From contig JACDHD010000002.1 in the NCBI GenBank assembly GCA_013821265.1, positions 23,614 to 87,613 of the forward strand: a stretch of 64,000 bases of DNA. The letters are read 5' to 3'. The stretch is from Parachlamydiaceae bacterium. GTDB lineage: Bacteria; Chlamydiota; Chlamydiia; Chlamydiales; Parachlamydiaceae. The notes beneath the pieces are model-generated. The model had not been told where the DNA came from. It was given only the letters and a program-made list of their open reading frames with translations, and searched no databases. Below, in pieces: positions 52,788 through 61,776 of the stretch; position 1 is the stretch's first letter, and each line of letters begins with the position of its first letter. A program made the translations under genes and the position numbers.

Positions 52788-52933
52788 GCTGTCCTTTTCC
52801 GTGCCCGTGCCCGTGAGCGTGCACGTGCCCGATTTGCTAAAGAGCTACGTAAAATTGTAATATTTTTACGGTTTACGTCATTTTTTTAGCGATTCGGGCA
52901 CGCTCACGCTCACGGGCACGGAAGGGCAGCGAA
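52788..52933. repeat. GGGCACGG palindrome without outer inverted repeats
   Basis: Third copy of the core at 12816-12936. The left arm CCGTGCCCGTGCCCGTGAGC at 52799 pairs with CTCACGGGCACGG at 52911-52923, with the same AT-rich palindromic centre (TTGCTAAAGAG, TTTTTTTAGCG). The common outer ends ACTTATGCAATTG are absent, showing that the core can exist alone. It sits between the SWIM and SH3b genes. Confidence 0.88.
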
Positions 52934-53026
52934 TTGGGAAAGTTTACATCAACTTTTATGTCCTTTGTCTTGCCTAAAATCGCTCCGCGTTTTAAAATCC
53001 CCGTTCTAACTTCAGGAGTAATTGTT

Positions 53027-54253
53027 ATGAGTAAACACATCTATTCATCGTTGATTTTGATTGCAAGTTTTGCAACCTCTGCAGCCTTTGCAGATAGTCC
53101 TAAAACAGAAAATATAGACTCCAGAGTCTATGAAAAGCCTTCTGTGTCTGTGTCAACAGCCACACAAGCGCCTGTGAGCCAGATGATAACTGCTCCGTTC
53201 ACGGCGTTTACAGGAAAAATCGTTAAAAATAAAGTGCGCCTACGCGTTAACCCCAGCTTAGATGGCACCATCATTCGTGAATTAAATGCGAACGATATGT
53301 TGCTTGTGGTTGGTGAGACAGATGACTTTTATGCTGTTGAACCACCTGCTGACACAAAAGCGTACATTTTCCGTACATATGTGTTGGATGGAGTAATCGA
53401 AGGAAATCATATCAATGTGCGTTTAGAGCCTGATCTCAGTGCTCCTGTGATTGCTCAGCTTAATACAGGTGACACAGTTAAAGGTGCAGTGAGCAATATC
53501 GACAAAAAATGGTTAGAAATTGCTCCACCATCATCTACGCGCTTTTATGTCGCCAAAGAGTACCTTGATCGCGCTGGAGATGCTTCCTTACTTGCTAATC
53601 AAAAACGTCGTCGTGAAGAGGTCACAACAATCCTCAATACAGTGCGTATGAGCAGTCAAGTAGAGCTACAAAAGCCATTCGATCAAATTCAGCTAGACCC
53701 ACTTAATCAAAAGCTAAATCTGATTATTAATAAATATAGTGAGTTTCCTACCGAAGTCGCAAAGGCAAAGGAACTCCTGAATTCCATTCAAGCAACTTAC
53801 CTAAGCCGCAAGGTTTCTTACATGGAAACACATGCCCAAGCGAAGGCAACGTCAGAAAAAGAGCCAGCAAAAACAACACCAGCTACAACACAAACTCAGA
53901 CTCAAAAATCTGGAATTACAAGCAAAATGAGAGAATGGGTTCCAGTGGAACAAGCAATGTATGAAGAGTGGAAAGCTCACCATGGTGATGCATCTATAGA
54001 AGATTATTATGCTCAACAAAATCAAAATGCAACTTCCCTACGTGGAATTGTAGAGCCTTATAACCGCGCTGTAAAAAACAAACCAGGCGATTATATTCTT
54101 CTTAATCCTACAACGCGTTTACCAATCGCGTACTTGTATAGCACGCATGTCAATCTACAAGATCGCATTGGCGACGAAATCACAGTTAAAGTTGCCCCAA
54201 GAGGCAACCAAAACTTTGCCTACCCTGGTTATTACGTTCTGACAATTGAATAA
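53027..54253 (+). CDS. Exported SH3b-domain protein
   Basis: A 408-residue protein with a signal peptide (HIYSSLILIASFATSAAFA). Two bacterial SH3 domains are visible: about residues 62-115 (GKIVKNKVRLRVNPSLDGTI) and 116-180 (IEGNHINVRLEPDLSAPVIA). Next come a helical region and a Thr/Gln-rich linker. The C-terminal domain contains TRLPIAYLYSTHVNLQDRIG and GDEITVKVAPRG, perhaps another SH3-like fold. SH3b domains bind peptidoglycan or metals. ATG at 53027 follows CAGGAG. Probably periplasmic, involved in envelope structure; exact role unknown. Confidence 0.82.
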   Translation: MSKHIYSSLILIASFATSAAFADSPKTENIDSRVYEKPSVSVSTATQAPVSQMITAPFTAFTGKIVKNKVRLRVNPSLDGTIIRELNANDMLLVVGETDDFYAVEPPADTKAYIFRTYVLDGVIEGNHINVRLEPDLSAPVIAQLNTGDTVKGAVSNIDKKWLEIAPPSSTRFYVAKEYLDRAGDASLLANQKRRREEVTTILNTVRMSSQVELQKPFDQIQLDPLNQKLNLIINKYSEFPTEVAKAKELLNSIQATYLSRKVSYMETHAQAKATSEKEPAKTTPATTQTQTQKSGITSKMREWVPVEQAMYEEWKAHHGDASIEDYYAQQNQNATSLRGIVEPYNRAVKNKPGDYILLNPTTRLPIAYLYSTHVNLQDRIGDEITVKVAPRGNQNFAYPGYYVLTIE

Positions 54254-54308
54254 GTAACCGCTTCTCCAGCTCCATGCTGGAGAAGCTTCCCTTAAAAAAG
54301 GGTTTCCA

Positions 54309-55829
54309 ATGCCACTCTCACGCGTTTTTTCTGTAGCTTTAATTGGATTAGATGCCGTTCCAATCGATATCGAAGTGGATGTGGAAACGAGCATTGATCG
54401 GTTTGCATTTGTTACGGTTGGATTACCTGACGCAGGTGTGAAGGAGTCTAAAGATCGCGTTTTAGCCGCTATGAAAAATTCTGGTTACAACGTAGGCTTA
54501 ATCACTTGCACAATTAACTTGGCCCCGGGTGACTTGCGCAAAGAGGGGGCTCTCTATGATCTGCCGATAGCGGTCGGAGTCCTCGCAGCGCGCAATATTA
54601 TTCCCAAAGAAAACACATTTTGCGACTACTTAATCGTAGGAGAATTGGGATTAGGCGGAGAAACACGGCCCATTGTTGGAGCCCTTGCAATGGCGATGTT
54701 GGCGCGGCAACAAGGCAAACGAGGTCTCATTCTGCCTGCAGCTAATGCCAGAGAGGCTGCTGCTGTCACAGGTATAGTTGTCATTCCCGTAAAAAATCTA
54801 AAAGAAGCCGTACAGTTTTTTCACAATCCCGCCACCATTCAACCAGTACCCTCTTCCATTTCAGCGGATCTTTTCGAAAAAACCGTACCACTCATCGATT
54901 TTGCCGATATTAAAGGACAGAGCCATGTCAAACGTGCTTTAGAGATTGCCGCTGCAGGGGGGCATAATATCGTCATGTCTGGTCCTCCAGGATCAGGCAA
55001 AACCATGATGGCTAAAGCGTTGATTGGCATTATGCCTGAACCTACTGTTCAGGAGGCTTTAGAAACAACAAAAATTCATTCCATTGCAGGATTGCTAACC
55101 GAAGGCAGTAGCCTTGTCACACAACGCCCTTTTCGTTCCCCACACCATACCATCAGCTATGCAGGACTTATCGGCGGTGGAATGATTCCAAGGCCAGGTG
55201 AAGTGTCTTTAGCTCATAATGGCATTTTGTTTTTAGATGAACTCCCAGAATTCAGTCGCACCGTCTTAGAGGTGTTACGACAACCCTTAGAGGATCGCAA
55301 GGTAACCATCAGTCGCGCAAATGGAAATTTTACTTTTCCTACCAATTTTCTGTGTATTGCAGCCATGAATCCCTGTCCTTGTGGCATGTTAGGGCATCCA
55401 GATAAACCGTGTAAGGATTCAGCGCTACAAGTGGATCGGTACCGCAATAAGATCTCAGGGCCACTCTGGGATCGTTTAGACATGCATATTGAAGTCCCAG
55501 CATTGCGTTACCGCGATATGACACAAGGAGCTATGGGTGAGTCTACCATCACAATTCGCAAGCGTGTTGTGGAGGCGCGCAAAAGGCAAAGTGAACGCTT
55601 GGGAGCAGGCCGTACCAATGCCATTATGTCCTCCAAAGAACTGCGCAAATATGCCGTTTTAGATCATGCTAGCGAAGATATTCTGCGTCAGGCAGTTGAT
55701 GTAATGGGTATGTCGGCGCGGGCTTGTGACAAAATCCTACGTGTGGGACGAACAATTGCTGATCTGGCAGGTTCTCCTGACGTTCAGTATGAACATATGA
55801 TGGAAGCATTGGCCTTTCGTGGTCATTAG
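54309..55829 (+). CDS. comM: YifB/ComM family AAA ATPase
   Basis: A 506-residue Mg-chelatase-like protein. The N-terminal Lon-like (inactive protease fold) domain runs about residues 1-170 (TVGLPDAGVKESKDRVLAAM, LAPGDLRKEGALYDLPIAVG). The AAA core has Walker A MSGPPGSGKTMMAK and Walker B NGILFLDELPEF, then the four-Cys-type segment NPCPCGMLGHPDKPCKDS. ComM is a hexameric helicase that extends branch migration during natural transformation. The next gene, 3 bases away, is CoiA-like, which strengthens this role. Confidence 0.95.
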   Translation: MPLSRVFSVALIGLDAVPIDIEVDVETSIDRFAFVTVGLPDAGVKESKDRVLAAMKNSGYNVGLITCTINLAPGDLRKEGALYDLPIAVGVLAARNIIPKENTFCDYLIVGELGLGGETRPIVGALAMAMLARQQGKRGLILPAANAREAAAVTGIVVIPVKNLKEAVQFFHNPATIQPVPSSISADLFEKTVPLIDFADIKGQSHVKRALEIAAAGGHNIVMSGPPGSGKTMMAKALIGIMPEPTVQEALETTKIHSIAGLLTEGSSLVTQRPFRSPHHTISYAGLIGGGMIPRPGEVSLAHNGILFLDELPEFSRTVLEVLRQPLEDRKVTISRANGNFTFPTNFLCIAAMNPCPCGMLGHPDKPCKDSALQVDRYRNKISGPLWDRLDMHIEVPALRYRDMTQGAMGESTITIRKRVVEARKRQSERLGAGRTNAIMSSKELRKYAVLDHASEDILRQAVDVMGMSARACDKILRVGRTIADLAGSPDVQYEHMMEALAFRGH

Positions 55830-55832
55830 ACT

Positions 55833-56675
55833 ATGCAACTATACGCTTTAGATCACACCAACGCTGTTGTATATGCGGGACACGCTACCAGACAGCAAGA
55901 TTATACGTGCATTGAGTGTCGCCAAATTGTGCGCGTGCGCGGGGGACTTCATCGCCAAATACACTATTATCACCAAACGTCGGATCAACCGTGTCGTCTA
56001 AATGGCAAAAGCATGGTGCATCTGCAGGTGCAAATGCATATCCAGAAGTTAATTCCTGAAAAAATTGTGTTGGAGCAATCCTTTCCGAGCATTAATCGTA
56101 TTGCAGATGTTGTGTGGATGGGTCGGCAATTAGTCTTTGAAATTCAATGTTCTCCTATTACTGCTGTGGAGGTGCTGGAGAGGAATCGCGATTATGCTTC
56201 ATTAGGCTTTACAGTGATTTGGATTTTGCATGAGCAACGCTTTAATCAATGGCGTGTATCTGCTGCTGAAGCTGTCTTAAAGCGGCATCCCCACTATTTT
56301 ACAAATATCGATGAGCACGGAATCGGGGAAATTTATGATCAATTTTCTATGATGCATTTAGGGAGACGCGAGCATAAGCTAAAACCATTGCCAATTGTTA
56401 TTCAGGAGCCAAAACTGGTTATAGGTCATGCGGAAAGGCATATAAACGTTGAATGCATCAGAGAACGTTTATGTAGTTGGCCTCTTTTCTTTCCAGGTGA
56501 TTTGCTGTCACTTTATTTGGAAGATAGTGAAAGTGAATACATCGCACAGGCAATTGAGAGGGAAGCGAGCTTGCCAAAAAAACAGTCCGCGACGGTGGGT
56601 GATTGGCTTTACTATCTGCTGGTGAGGCCTTATCAGCTATTTTTCCAAATCCTGCTGGAAAAATACAGCCGGTGA
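55833..56675 (+). CDS. coiA: CoiA-like competence protein
   Basis: A 280-residue CoiA-family protein. The nuclease-like core has INRIADVVWMGRQLVFEIQC with Asp and Glu-x-Gln, followed by SPITAVEVLERNRDYASLGF and TVIWIL. A Cys-based motif near the N-terminus (CIECRQIVRVRGGLHRQIHYYH) is typical. CoiA supports recombination of incoming DNA in competent bacteria. Three bases downstream of comM, so one operon. Length is shorter than Streptococcus CoiA (about 317). Confidence 0.87.
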   Translation: MQLYALDHTNAVVYAGHATRQQDYTCIECRQIVRVRGGLHRQIHYYHQTSDQPCRLNGKSMVHLQVQMHIQKLIPEKIVLEQSFPSINRIADVVWMGRQLVFEIQCSPITAVEVLERNRDYASLGFTVIWILHEQRFNQWRVSAAEAVLKRHPHYFTNIDEHGIGEIYDQFSMMHLGRREHKLKPLPIVIQEPKLVIGHAERHINVECIRERLCSWPLFFPGDLLSLYLEDSESEYIAQAIEREASLPKKQSATVGDWLYYLLVRPYQLFFQILLEKYSR

Positions 56676-56687
56676 AATTGGATTGGT

Positions 56688-57153
56688 TGGACATGGACTG
56701 AATGAGGCAATTGCATAAGTCAAAATTCATGATTAAACATATAAAAGAAGAATTTACAGGATGGGCAGGATCGCCTTCGGCGACAGGATAAGAAATATAG
56801 TTACATGGGTTCCAGATACTTGTAGATGTGAAAACTGTGTTACAAAAGACCATCTTTCTATCTCTGCGCCTTTGCGTCTTTGCGTTGAAAATGTTATTTT
56901 GAAATGGTGACTTAAGTAGGTTTTACTGTTTTGATTTTTTTTCAACGCAAAGACGCAAAGGCGCAAAGAGAGACCCCAAGCTACTGAGATAAGAAGATTA
57001 CTATAGACATTTAGACAAGGACGTTATTCATTCTATATTCTTGCTCATCCTGTCGCCGAAGGCGATCCTGCCCATCATGTTATTCTTGTTCTAAATGTTT
57101 ATCCTAAGGCTTGACTTATGCAATTCTTTCATTTCGGCCATTTCGTCCAATTA
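56688..57153. repeat. Nested palindromic element with three layers
   Basis: Outer layer: TGGAC at 56688 and TGAGGCAATTGCATAAGT at 56703-56720, against ACTTATGCAATTCTTTCA at 57114-57131 and GTCCA at 57145-57149. Middle layer: CAGGATCGCCTTCGGCGACA near 56766 against TGTCGCCGAAGGCGATCCTG near 57052; the middle right arm is the sequence that opens the window. Inner layer: CTGCGCCTTTGCGTCTTTGC near 56867 against GCAAAGACGCAAAGGCGCAA near 56945. The element covers the whole gap between coiA and the convergent PAS gene. Confidence 0.9.
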
Positions 57154-58338
57154 CTATTTGCTTTCAGCAGGCTGGTACATCAAGCCAATTGCATGGTAGC
57201 GGAACAATCCAGTATGAATAGCACCCATGTAACACTGTAAAGGCACATTTTGCCCAGATCGTGCCTTCATAGATAATGCTACGCGCACTTCTGGAGTAGT
57301 TGGGAGCTGTGAAACGCCCTTTTTCCACTCTTCAGATTGATCTGAAACTAATTCAGGGAAGTGTTGCGTGAATTTTTCTGGAGCACATCCAAGCACGTTT
57401 TTTACCTGGCCATTAGTGTAGAGTAACTTATTTTCCTTCTGCGAATACACAAACACAATGTAACTCTTTTCATCGCTTAATGTGTCACAGAGACGTCTAA
57501 GGTCCAACGCATAGTTGTCGACAGGTAAACGTGTGGCGTGATTTCCGTAATAGTGGGCTCCTGTCATTTTTGTGGCCGTATCCAGAAAGCGCTTCAGCTG
57601 AATTGATGCCAATTCTGGAGTATGCATCGCTGATGGAGTCGCTGGAGCAAATTGTGTATTGGAACTGCTAAAATCTTCTTCTTCAACAAGAGTATGGGCT
57701 GCTGCACTTTTTTCTTCTGCAGGTGCTTCGTAGCTTGTTAATTGTAGAAGCGTTTTAATTTCATAATGCAAGTCCCGCTCTTTGCTTTCTAAAAAGGCAA
57801 TGTGCTGCTGCTGCTTTTCAATCTGAGCACGCTGCTCACGCACCAGTTGCTGCGATTCTTGCAATGTCTGTTCTTTGAATTGTAGCTGTTCTTCAGAAGC
57901 GTTGCGGTATGTTTCCAGCTCTTGACTGATTAAAGTTTGTTGCTGTTGTGTTTGCTCTTGCGTCTCCTGAAACTGACGCAGCTCTTCTTCTTTGCGTTGA
58001 AGTTCCGTAAGCTGTGACTCATACTTTTGTTGCCATTCTGTAATGGCCTGTTCTAGGTGATCTGTGACAGGGATATCTGTAGGTTCAATCTCTTCTGCGA
58101 TCGATTCAATCTCTTGTGCAACAGGAGCTTCTGTGGGAGTACGTAACGCGTTCCATCGACAGATCATAATAAATAAAGCTAAAGAACCAATAAAGCTTCC
58201 TGCTATTCCTATAGAAAATAGATTCCAACCCTGCTTTAGAGGCATTAAGGAAACACCATATCCGCTCAGAGCGATTATAGGCAAAAAGTACACGATTAAG
58301 ATAACAGCAGCAATGTCTGCACGATTGGGTCTATTCAT
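57154..58338 (-). CDS. Membrane protein with coiled coil and PAS-like domain
   Basis: A 394-residue protein. Two N-terminal membrane helices (about residues 8-32 and 38-60) are followed by a long Gln/Glu-rich coiled coil (about 85-195), a low-complexity linker, and a C-terminal PAS-like domain (about 290-390: SYIVFVYSQKENKLLYTNGQ, VKNVLGCAPEKF, later GLFRYHAIGLMYQP). No kinase or cyclase domain. It could be a membrane sensor or a scaffold. It overlaps the upstream mutarotase-like gene by 8 bases, so the two are coupled. Confidence 0.75.
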   Translation of the reverse strand: MNRPNRADIAAVILIVYFLPIIALSGYGVSLMPLKQGWNLFSIGIAGSFIGSLALFIMICRWNALRTPTEAPVAQEIESIAEEIEPTDIPVTDHLEQAITEWQQKYESQLTELQRKEEELRQFQETQEQTQQQQTLISQELETYRNASEEQLQFKEQTLQESQQLVREQRAQIEKQQQHIAFLESKERDLHYEIKTLLQLTSYEAPAEEKSAAAHTLVEEEDFSSSNTQFAPATPSAMHTPELASIQLKRFLDTATKMTGAHYYGNHATRLPVDNYALDLRRLCDTLSDEKSYIVFVYSQKENKLLYTNGQVKNVLGCAPEKFTQHFPELVSDQSEEWKKGVSQLPTTPEVRVALSMKARSGQNVPLQCYMGAIHTGLFRYHAIGLMYQPAESK

Positions 58339-59224
58339 ATTGCTGACCAGGGCTAAAGATTTGAAGATTAATATTCAGTGAGCTAACTGTAAGGTTTGGA
58401 TGGCGCGGATCTTGAGCACTAATAGGCTCAATACATACATAAGAAGCCCCTTCAGGATGATACAACTGCCAACAATTCTCTTGTGAAATGCATTGATACG
58501 TAGTCATCAAATGATACTCACTGGTTTCTAAAAGAATTTTCCCTCGCAATTGATCTGGAAAAGGATGCAAGGTGCAGTCGAGAGCCTGATCTAAAGGGAT
58601 CTCCACATTTTTTTGGTTATCGAGATGCCAGCTAGAGGGAGGGGAGTGCTTTTCACCATTAACATTTATGAAAGGGGAAATCCGACTTTTAACTGTTCCC
58701 ACACCATTGGGAAGGCGATAGTAGTAGTGAATGCCTACAAGTGAATCGGTATCGCTAATAACAGATAAATTAAGCGTTAAACCTGCAGGAGTCAGTTCTG
58801 CCGCAAATGTCATCGTAAAATTTTGCCCTTCAAGTTCAGATAGAGCAACACCATTCCAAAGATCTTTCCCCGTTAATGTTCCCTTGATGCTGTTTTTCGT
58901 TTCTTGATACTTCCAAGGAGCGTAGCGGGCAATACCGTGAGAAAAAGGGTCAATGTTACCTTTTGCTTTAACTCTAGCAATATGTGGGAAGATGGATTCA
59001 TCCTTAATTCTAGGTAACGTTTCAGGGCGTCTACGATGAAAATGGGGTCCTATAAGGGCTCCCAAACCAGCATAACGTTCCTCAAATAGACTTCGAGTGG
59101 TGGGATCAATAATTTCGACGTTGTCTTTTTTGTAACTAATCATGTTCATGCCACTCTCAGGCAAAAAAGAGGCCTGCAGAGTTTCACCCAAAGCGGTTTG
59201 ACTTGTTAAAATGACAGTGTTCAT
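58331..59224 (-). CDS. Galactose mutarotase-like protein
   Basis: A 297-residue all-beta protein of the aldose 1-epimerase/galactose mutarotase-like fold. Supporting blocks are ERYAGLGALIGPHFHRRRPE, FSHGIARYAPWK and the late CIEPISAQDPRHPN. A His in SHGIAR and the Glu in CIEPIS are candidate catalytic residues. Might act on sugars or sugar phosphates. It is the middle gene of a leftward run of overlapping genes (59670 to 57154). Confidence 0.75.
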   Translation of the reverse strand: MNTVILTSQTALGETLQASFLPESGMNMISYKKDNVEIIDPTTRSLFEERYAGLGALIGPHFHRRRPETLPRIKDESIFPHIARVKAKGNIDPFSHGIARYAPWKYQETKNSIKGTLTGKDLWNGVALSELEGQNFTMTFAAELTPAGLTLNLSVISDTDSLVGIHYYYRLPNGVGTVKSRISPFINVNGEKHSPPSSWHLDNQKNVEIPLDQALDCTLHPFPDQLRGKILLETSEYHLMTTYQCISQENCWQLYHPEGASYVCIEPISAQDPRHPNLTVSSLNINLQIFSPGQQYE

Positions 59225-59670
59225 GAATTAGTAATAAACCTACTCACATAACGTTTAAGATACAGAAAATAAATAAGCAACCCCCACAACAATAAAGAAG
59301 AGATCCATTCTTTTAGCGGAAAGTTCTTTGCTAAAGCAGAATCTTGAGGACTTCTCTCAGAATACCAAATTGTGATTTGCTGTGGCGAACTCTTTTTTAT
59401 TGCATCTTCAGCCGCCCATGCATTGCGATAAAAGGGAGTTTTTTGAGTATCCTTGCCTGAGTAAACTTGATCTTTTACTTTAAAGCTATATTCAGCAACA
59501 TGAACAAAGTGATCTGCTGAGAGCTCTTTGAATGACCAGTCGACAGCAAAAGAGGTTGTGGAAGAGGTTAAATGGAAGTAGTGATAGCTACGCACACTAG
59601 CAATCCCCATAAACCATAAAGCTGTGGCACCTAATACAATAAAGACAATTTGCCAGATGCGCTCCATCAT
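59221..59670 (-). CDS. Membrane protein, DUF3592-like
   Basis: A 149-residue protein with an N-terminal helix (IWQIVFIVLGATALWFMGIA), a central beta-rich domain (about residues 35-115, with EYSFKVKDQVYSGKD and ITIWYSERSPQDS) and a C-terminal helix (WISSLLLWGLLIYFLYLK). This arrangement resembles DUF3592 proteins. The start is the first ATG of the ATGATG pair at 59670, after GTGAGG. Overlaps the next gene by 4 bases. Function unknown. Confidence 0.7.
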   Translation of the reverse strand: MMERIWQIVFIVLGATALWFMGIASVRSYHYFHLTSSTTSFAVDWSFKELSADHFVHVAEYSFKVKDQVYSGKDTQKTPFYRNAWAAEDAIKKSSPQQITIWYSERSPQDSALAKNFPLKEWISSLLLWGLLIYFLYLKRYVSRFITNS

Positions 59671-59680
59671 TAAAAAAACC

Positions 59681-60520
59681 TCACTGAAAAAGCTCTTTGA
59701 ATTCTCGAGGAAACGGTGACTCAATACGCATTGCCTGCTTAGTGATCGGATGCGTAAATGCTAATAAATTCGCATGGAGGCATAGTCGTTTAATTGGATT
59801 TGTCTGCGCTCCATATTTCTTATCTCCAGCAACAGGATATCCTGCATCTTGACAATGGACGCGAATTTGATTTTTGCGTCCCGTCTCAAGTCGTAAATTC
59901 AGCAACGAGCGACGTCGCGCCGCAAGTTGCACGTCGTAGTGAGTAATTGCCAGGCGTCCTTCGGTGGCGCTTGCTGTGCTACGCACAAAGTAGTTTGCAT
60001 CTTCATACAAGTAGGATTGCCATGTTCCTTCAGAAGGGGTGACATAGCCTTCTACGACGGCTGTGTAGGAGCGTTGAATGCGGTGCTGTTCAAATTCCTC
60101 TTTTAAACGGTCATTGGCTTGTTCACTTAAAGCAAACATCATCACGCCCGAAGTATCTTGATCTAACCGATGGACCACAAAAACTTTGTTAGGACGGTAA
60201 TACTCTTTGAGAAGGCCGTGAGCGGTGTCTTCTTTTTCAAAAGCTGTAGAAACACTCAGCAATCCACTTGGCTTTTCAATGATGACAAGATGCTTGTCTT
60301 CGTAGTAAATGCGCAGCCCCCCGCCAATAAAGCGCTGACGCGAGCCAAGAGCAATCACTTGTCCCTTTAAAACACCTGTATCGGCCAATTTGACGACGAT
60401 GTTATCGACTGTGACGCGTCCGTCCTTGAGCCAGGAGCGCAAAGTGGTTTTAGAGCATTCTGGAGCCATGCCAGTAAGTGCGTTAAGTAAAGAAGTGGAT
60501 TCAGGAACGGTGTATTTCAT
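59681..60520 (-). CDS. RluA-family pseudouridine synthase
   Basis: A 279-residue RNA pseudouridine synthase. An N-terminal S4 RNA-binding domain (about residues 20-70, LRSWLKDGRVTVDN) precedes the catalytic domain with HRLDQDTSGVMMFA, whose second Asp is the nucleophile. RRSLLNLRLETGRKNQIRVH and later GDKKYG follow. The target could be 23S rRNA, like RluC or RluD, or tRNA; it cannot be told from sequence alone. First gene of the leftward run down to 57154. Confidence 0.9.
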   Translation of the reverse strand: MKYTVPESTSLLNALTGMAPECSKTTLRSWLKDGRVTVDNIVVKLADTGVLKGQVIALGSRQRFIGGGLRIYYEDKHLVIIEKPSGLLSVSTAFEKEDTAHGLLKEYYRPNKVFVVHRLDQDTSGVMMFALSEQANDRLKEEFEQHRIQRSYTAVVEGYVTPSEGTWQSYLYEDANYFVRSTASATEGRLAITHYDVQLAARRRSLLNLRLETGRKNQIRVHCQDAGYPVAGDKKYGAQTNPIKRLCLHANLLAFTHPITKQAMRIESPFPREFKELFQ

Positions 60521-60616
60521 ATGGGATCACGATCTCGTTTTAATTCCAAGATTATAAGGAGTATAGATAAAAATGAAAAGCATTAGAAGTGCGATTAGGG
60601 ACGCACTGGTTACATT

Positions 60617-60634
60617 CAGGCCGAGGACGGCCTG
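60617..60634. repeat. Hairpin CAGGCCG-AGGA-CGGCCTG
   Basis: Member of the CAGRCCG hairpin family, preceded by GGTTACATT as at 41791. It lies in the gap upstream of the RluA gene and the gene at 60767. Confidence 0.8.
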
Positions 60635-60766
60635 GCTAGTAAGATATTTATATGGTTTGTTGTTAAATTAGTGAAAAACAAACACATAGTTTACCCATAA
60701 ATTGTTTTTGTAGTATATTTCTTTTTATATGTTGAAGACTTACGAAAGAACCAAGAGCAGGGAGAA

Positions 60767-61084
60767 GTGAATGACTTCCATAGACCCCCAGAAATAGGGA
60801 CACCTGGGAGAGTAGTGGGTCATCAAGTAATGTGCAGTAGGATTAAAGCCGCTATTGCGAATTTAAAACCGCTTCAAAAAGAGACACATGAAAAATCTTT
60901 TGATGCAGCAATACATAGCTTAATAGAGGTCTGTGAGGACTATCTAAACCCAGCGAGAAATGCTACGAATGTGGGAGATCGATTATATGTTCGAGTTTCA
61001 GGGAAAGGAGGAAAAGAACAATACTTCTCTCATATTGATGGGAGAGAGCTACTCAAAACCGAGTTGATGATAGATAGCTACTAG
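60767..61084 (+). CDS. Hypothetical protein
   Basis: A 105-residue soluble protein without recognised family. It has a helical middle (CSRIKAAIANLKPLQKETHE) and a basic, Gly-rich strand region (RLYVRVSGKGGKEQYF). Starts with GTG 5 bases after GGGAGAA. It is followed after 60 bases by the PgsA-like gene. Confidence 0.5.
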   Translation: MNDFHRPPEIGTPGRVVGHQVMCSRIKAAIANLKPLQKETHEKSFDAAIHSLIEVCEDYLNPARNATNVGDRLYVRVSGKGGKEQYFSHIDGRELLKTELMIDSY

Positions 61085-61144
61085 CAGAGTCAGTCTAGCT
61101 TGCTCTTATAGGAGCCTCACCATATAATTGCCTCATATGGAAAC

Positions 61145-61654
61145 GTGAGCGATGTAAAAGTAATGCAATATCTACCCAGTATCCTATCCTTGATGCGTTT
61201 TCCTCTCGCATTTTTCTTTCTCCAAACGACAATTTTTTATCGTGTGTTAGCGATCTTTTTGGCGGGTGTCACAGATGGCTTAGATGGCTATGTGGCAAGG
61301 AAATGGAATGTTAGAAGTCAATTTGGCGCAGTGATCGATCCTATAATGGATAAGTTCTTTGTTTTATTCATTCTCATTGTGTTGATCAATGAGGGACAGT
61401 TAAGTACAGTACAAGCCCTCACAATGCTATCTAGGGACGTTGCTGTGGGGGTGTTTGGAGGGTATCTTTTGTTTTCTGGTGCTCTAGCAACCTATGAATT
61501 TCGAGCAATTTGGTGTGGAAAGATTACAACGTCTTTACAGCTGGCCGTCATTTTAGCGTTGACCTGTCAGATTCCTATTTTAGAGTATGTGTACGTGGTT
61601 TTTGTGTTGTTGGGACTTGGTTCGCTAATCGAACTGTCCGTCCGTAAACACTAG
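61145..61654 (+). CDS. pgsA: CDP-alcohol phosphatidyltransferase (PgsA-like)
   Basis: A 169-residue membrane enzyme with the complete CDP-alcohol phosphatidyltransferase motif TDGLDGYVARKWNVRSQFGA plus VIDPIMDK (D-x2-DG-x2-AR-x8-G-x3-D-x3-D). Four to five helices. The short length and the proximity to the ATP:ADP antiporter gene match the second PgsA-like protein next to npt1 in Chlamydia. It probably makes phosphatidylglycerol phosphate. GTG start at 61145; an ATG at 61163 is an alternative. Confidence 0.85.
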   Translation: MSDVKVMQYLPSILSLMRFPLAFFFLQTTIFYRVLAIFLAGVTDGLDGYVARKWNVRSQFGAVIDPIMDKFFVLFILIVLINEGQLSTVQALTMLSRDVAVGVFGGYLLFSGALATYEFRAIWCGKITTSLQLAVILALTCQIPILEYVYVVFVLLGLGSLIELSVRKH

Positions 61655-61679
61655 ACGCAAAAGTGTGCTTCTTTTCGCT

Positions 61680-61713
61680 TTTGGAGTGCGGTGGCTTGCC
61701 ACCGTACTCCAAA
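61680..61713. terminator. Hairpin TTTGGAGTGCGGTGG..., second copy
   Basis: TTTGGAGTGCGGTGGC pairs with GCCACCGTACTCCAAA, followed by CAGGAA. Same sequence as 30066-30102, again between two convergent genes. Confidence 0.78.
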
Positions 61714-61776
61714 CAGGAAGTCTCCAACAAATATGTGGTTCTACAATAGCCCAAAAAGAGATCTTTTTTAGTTGGC

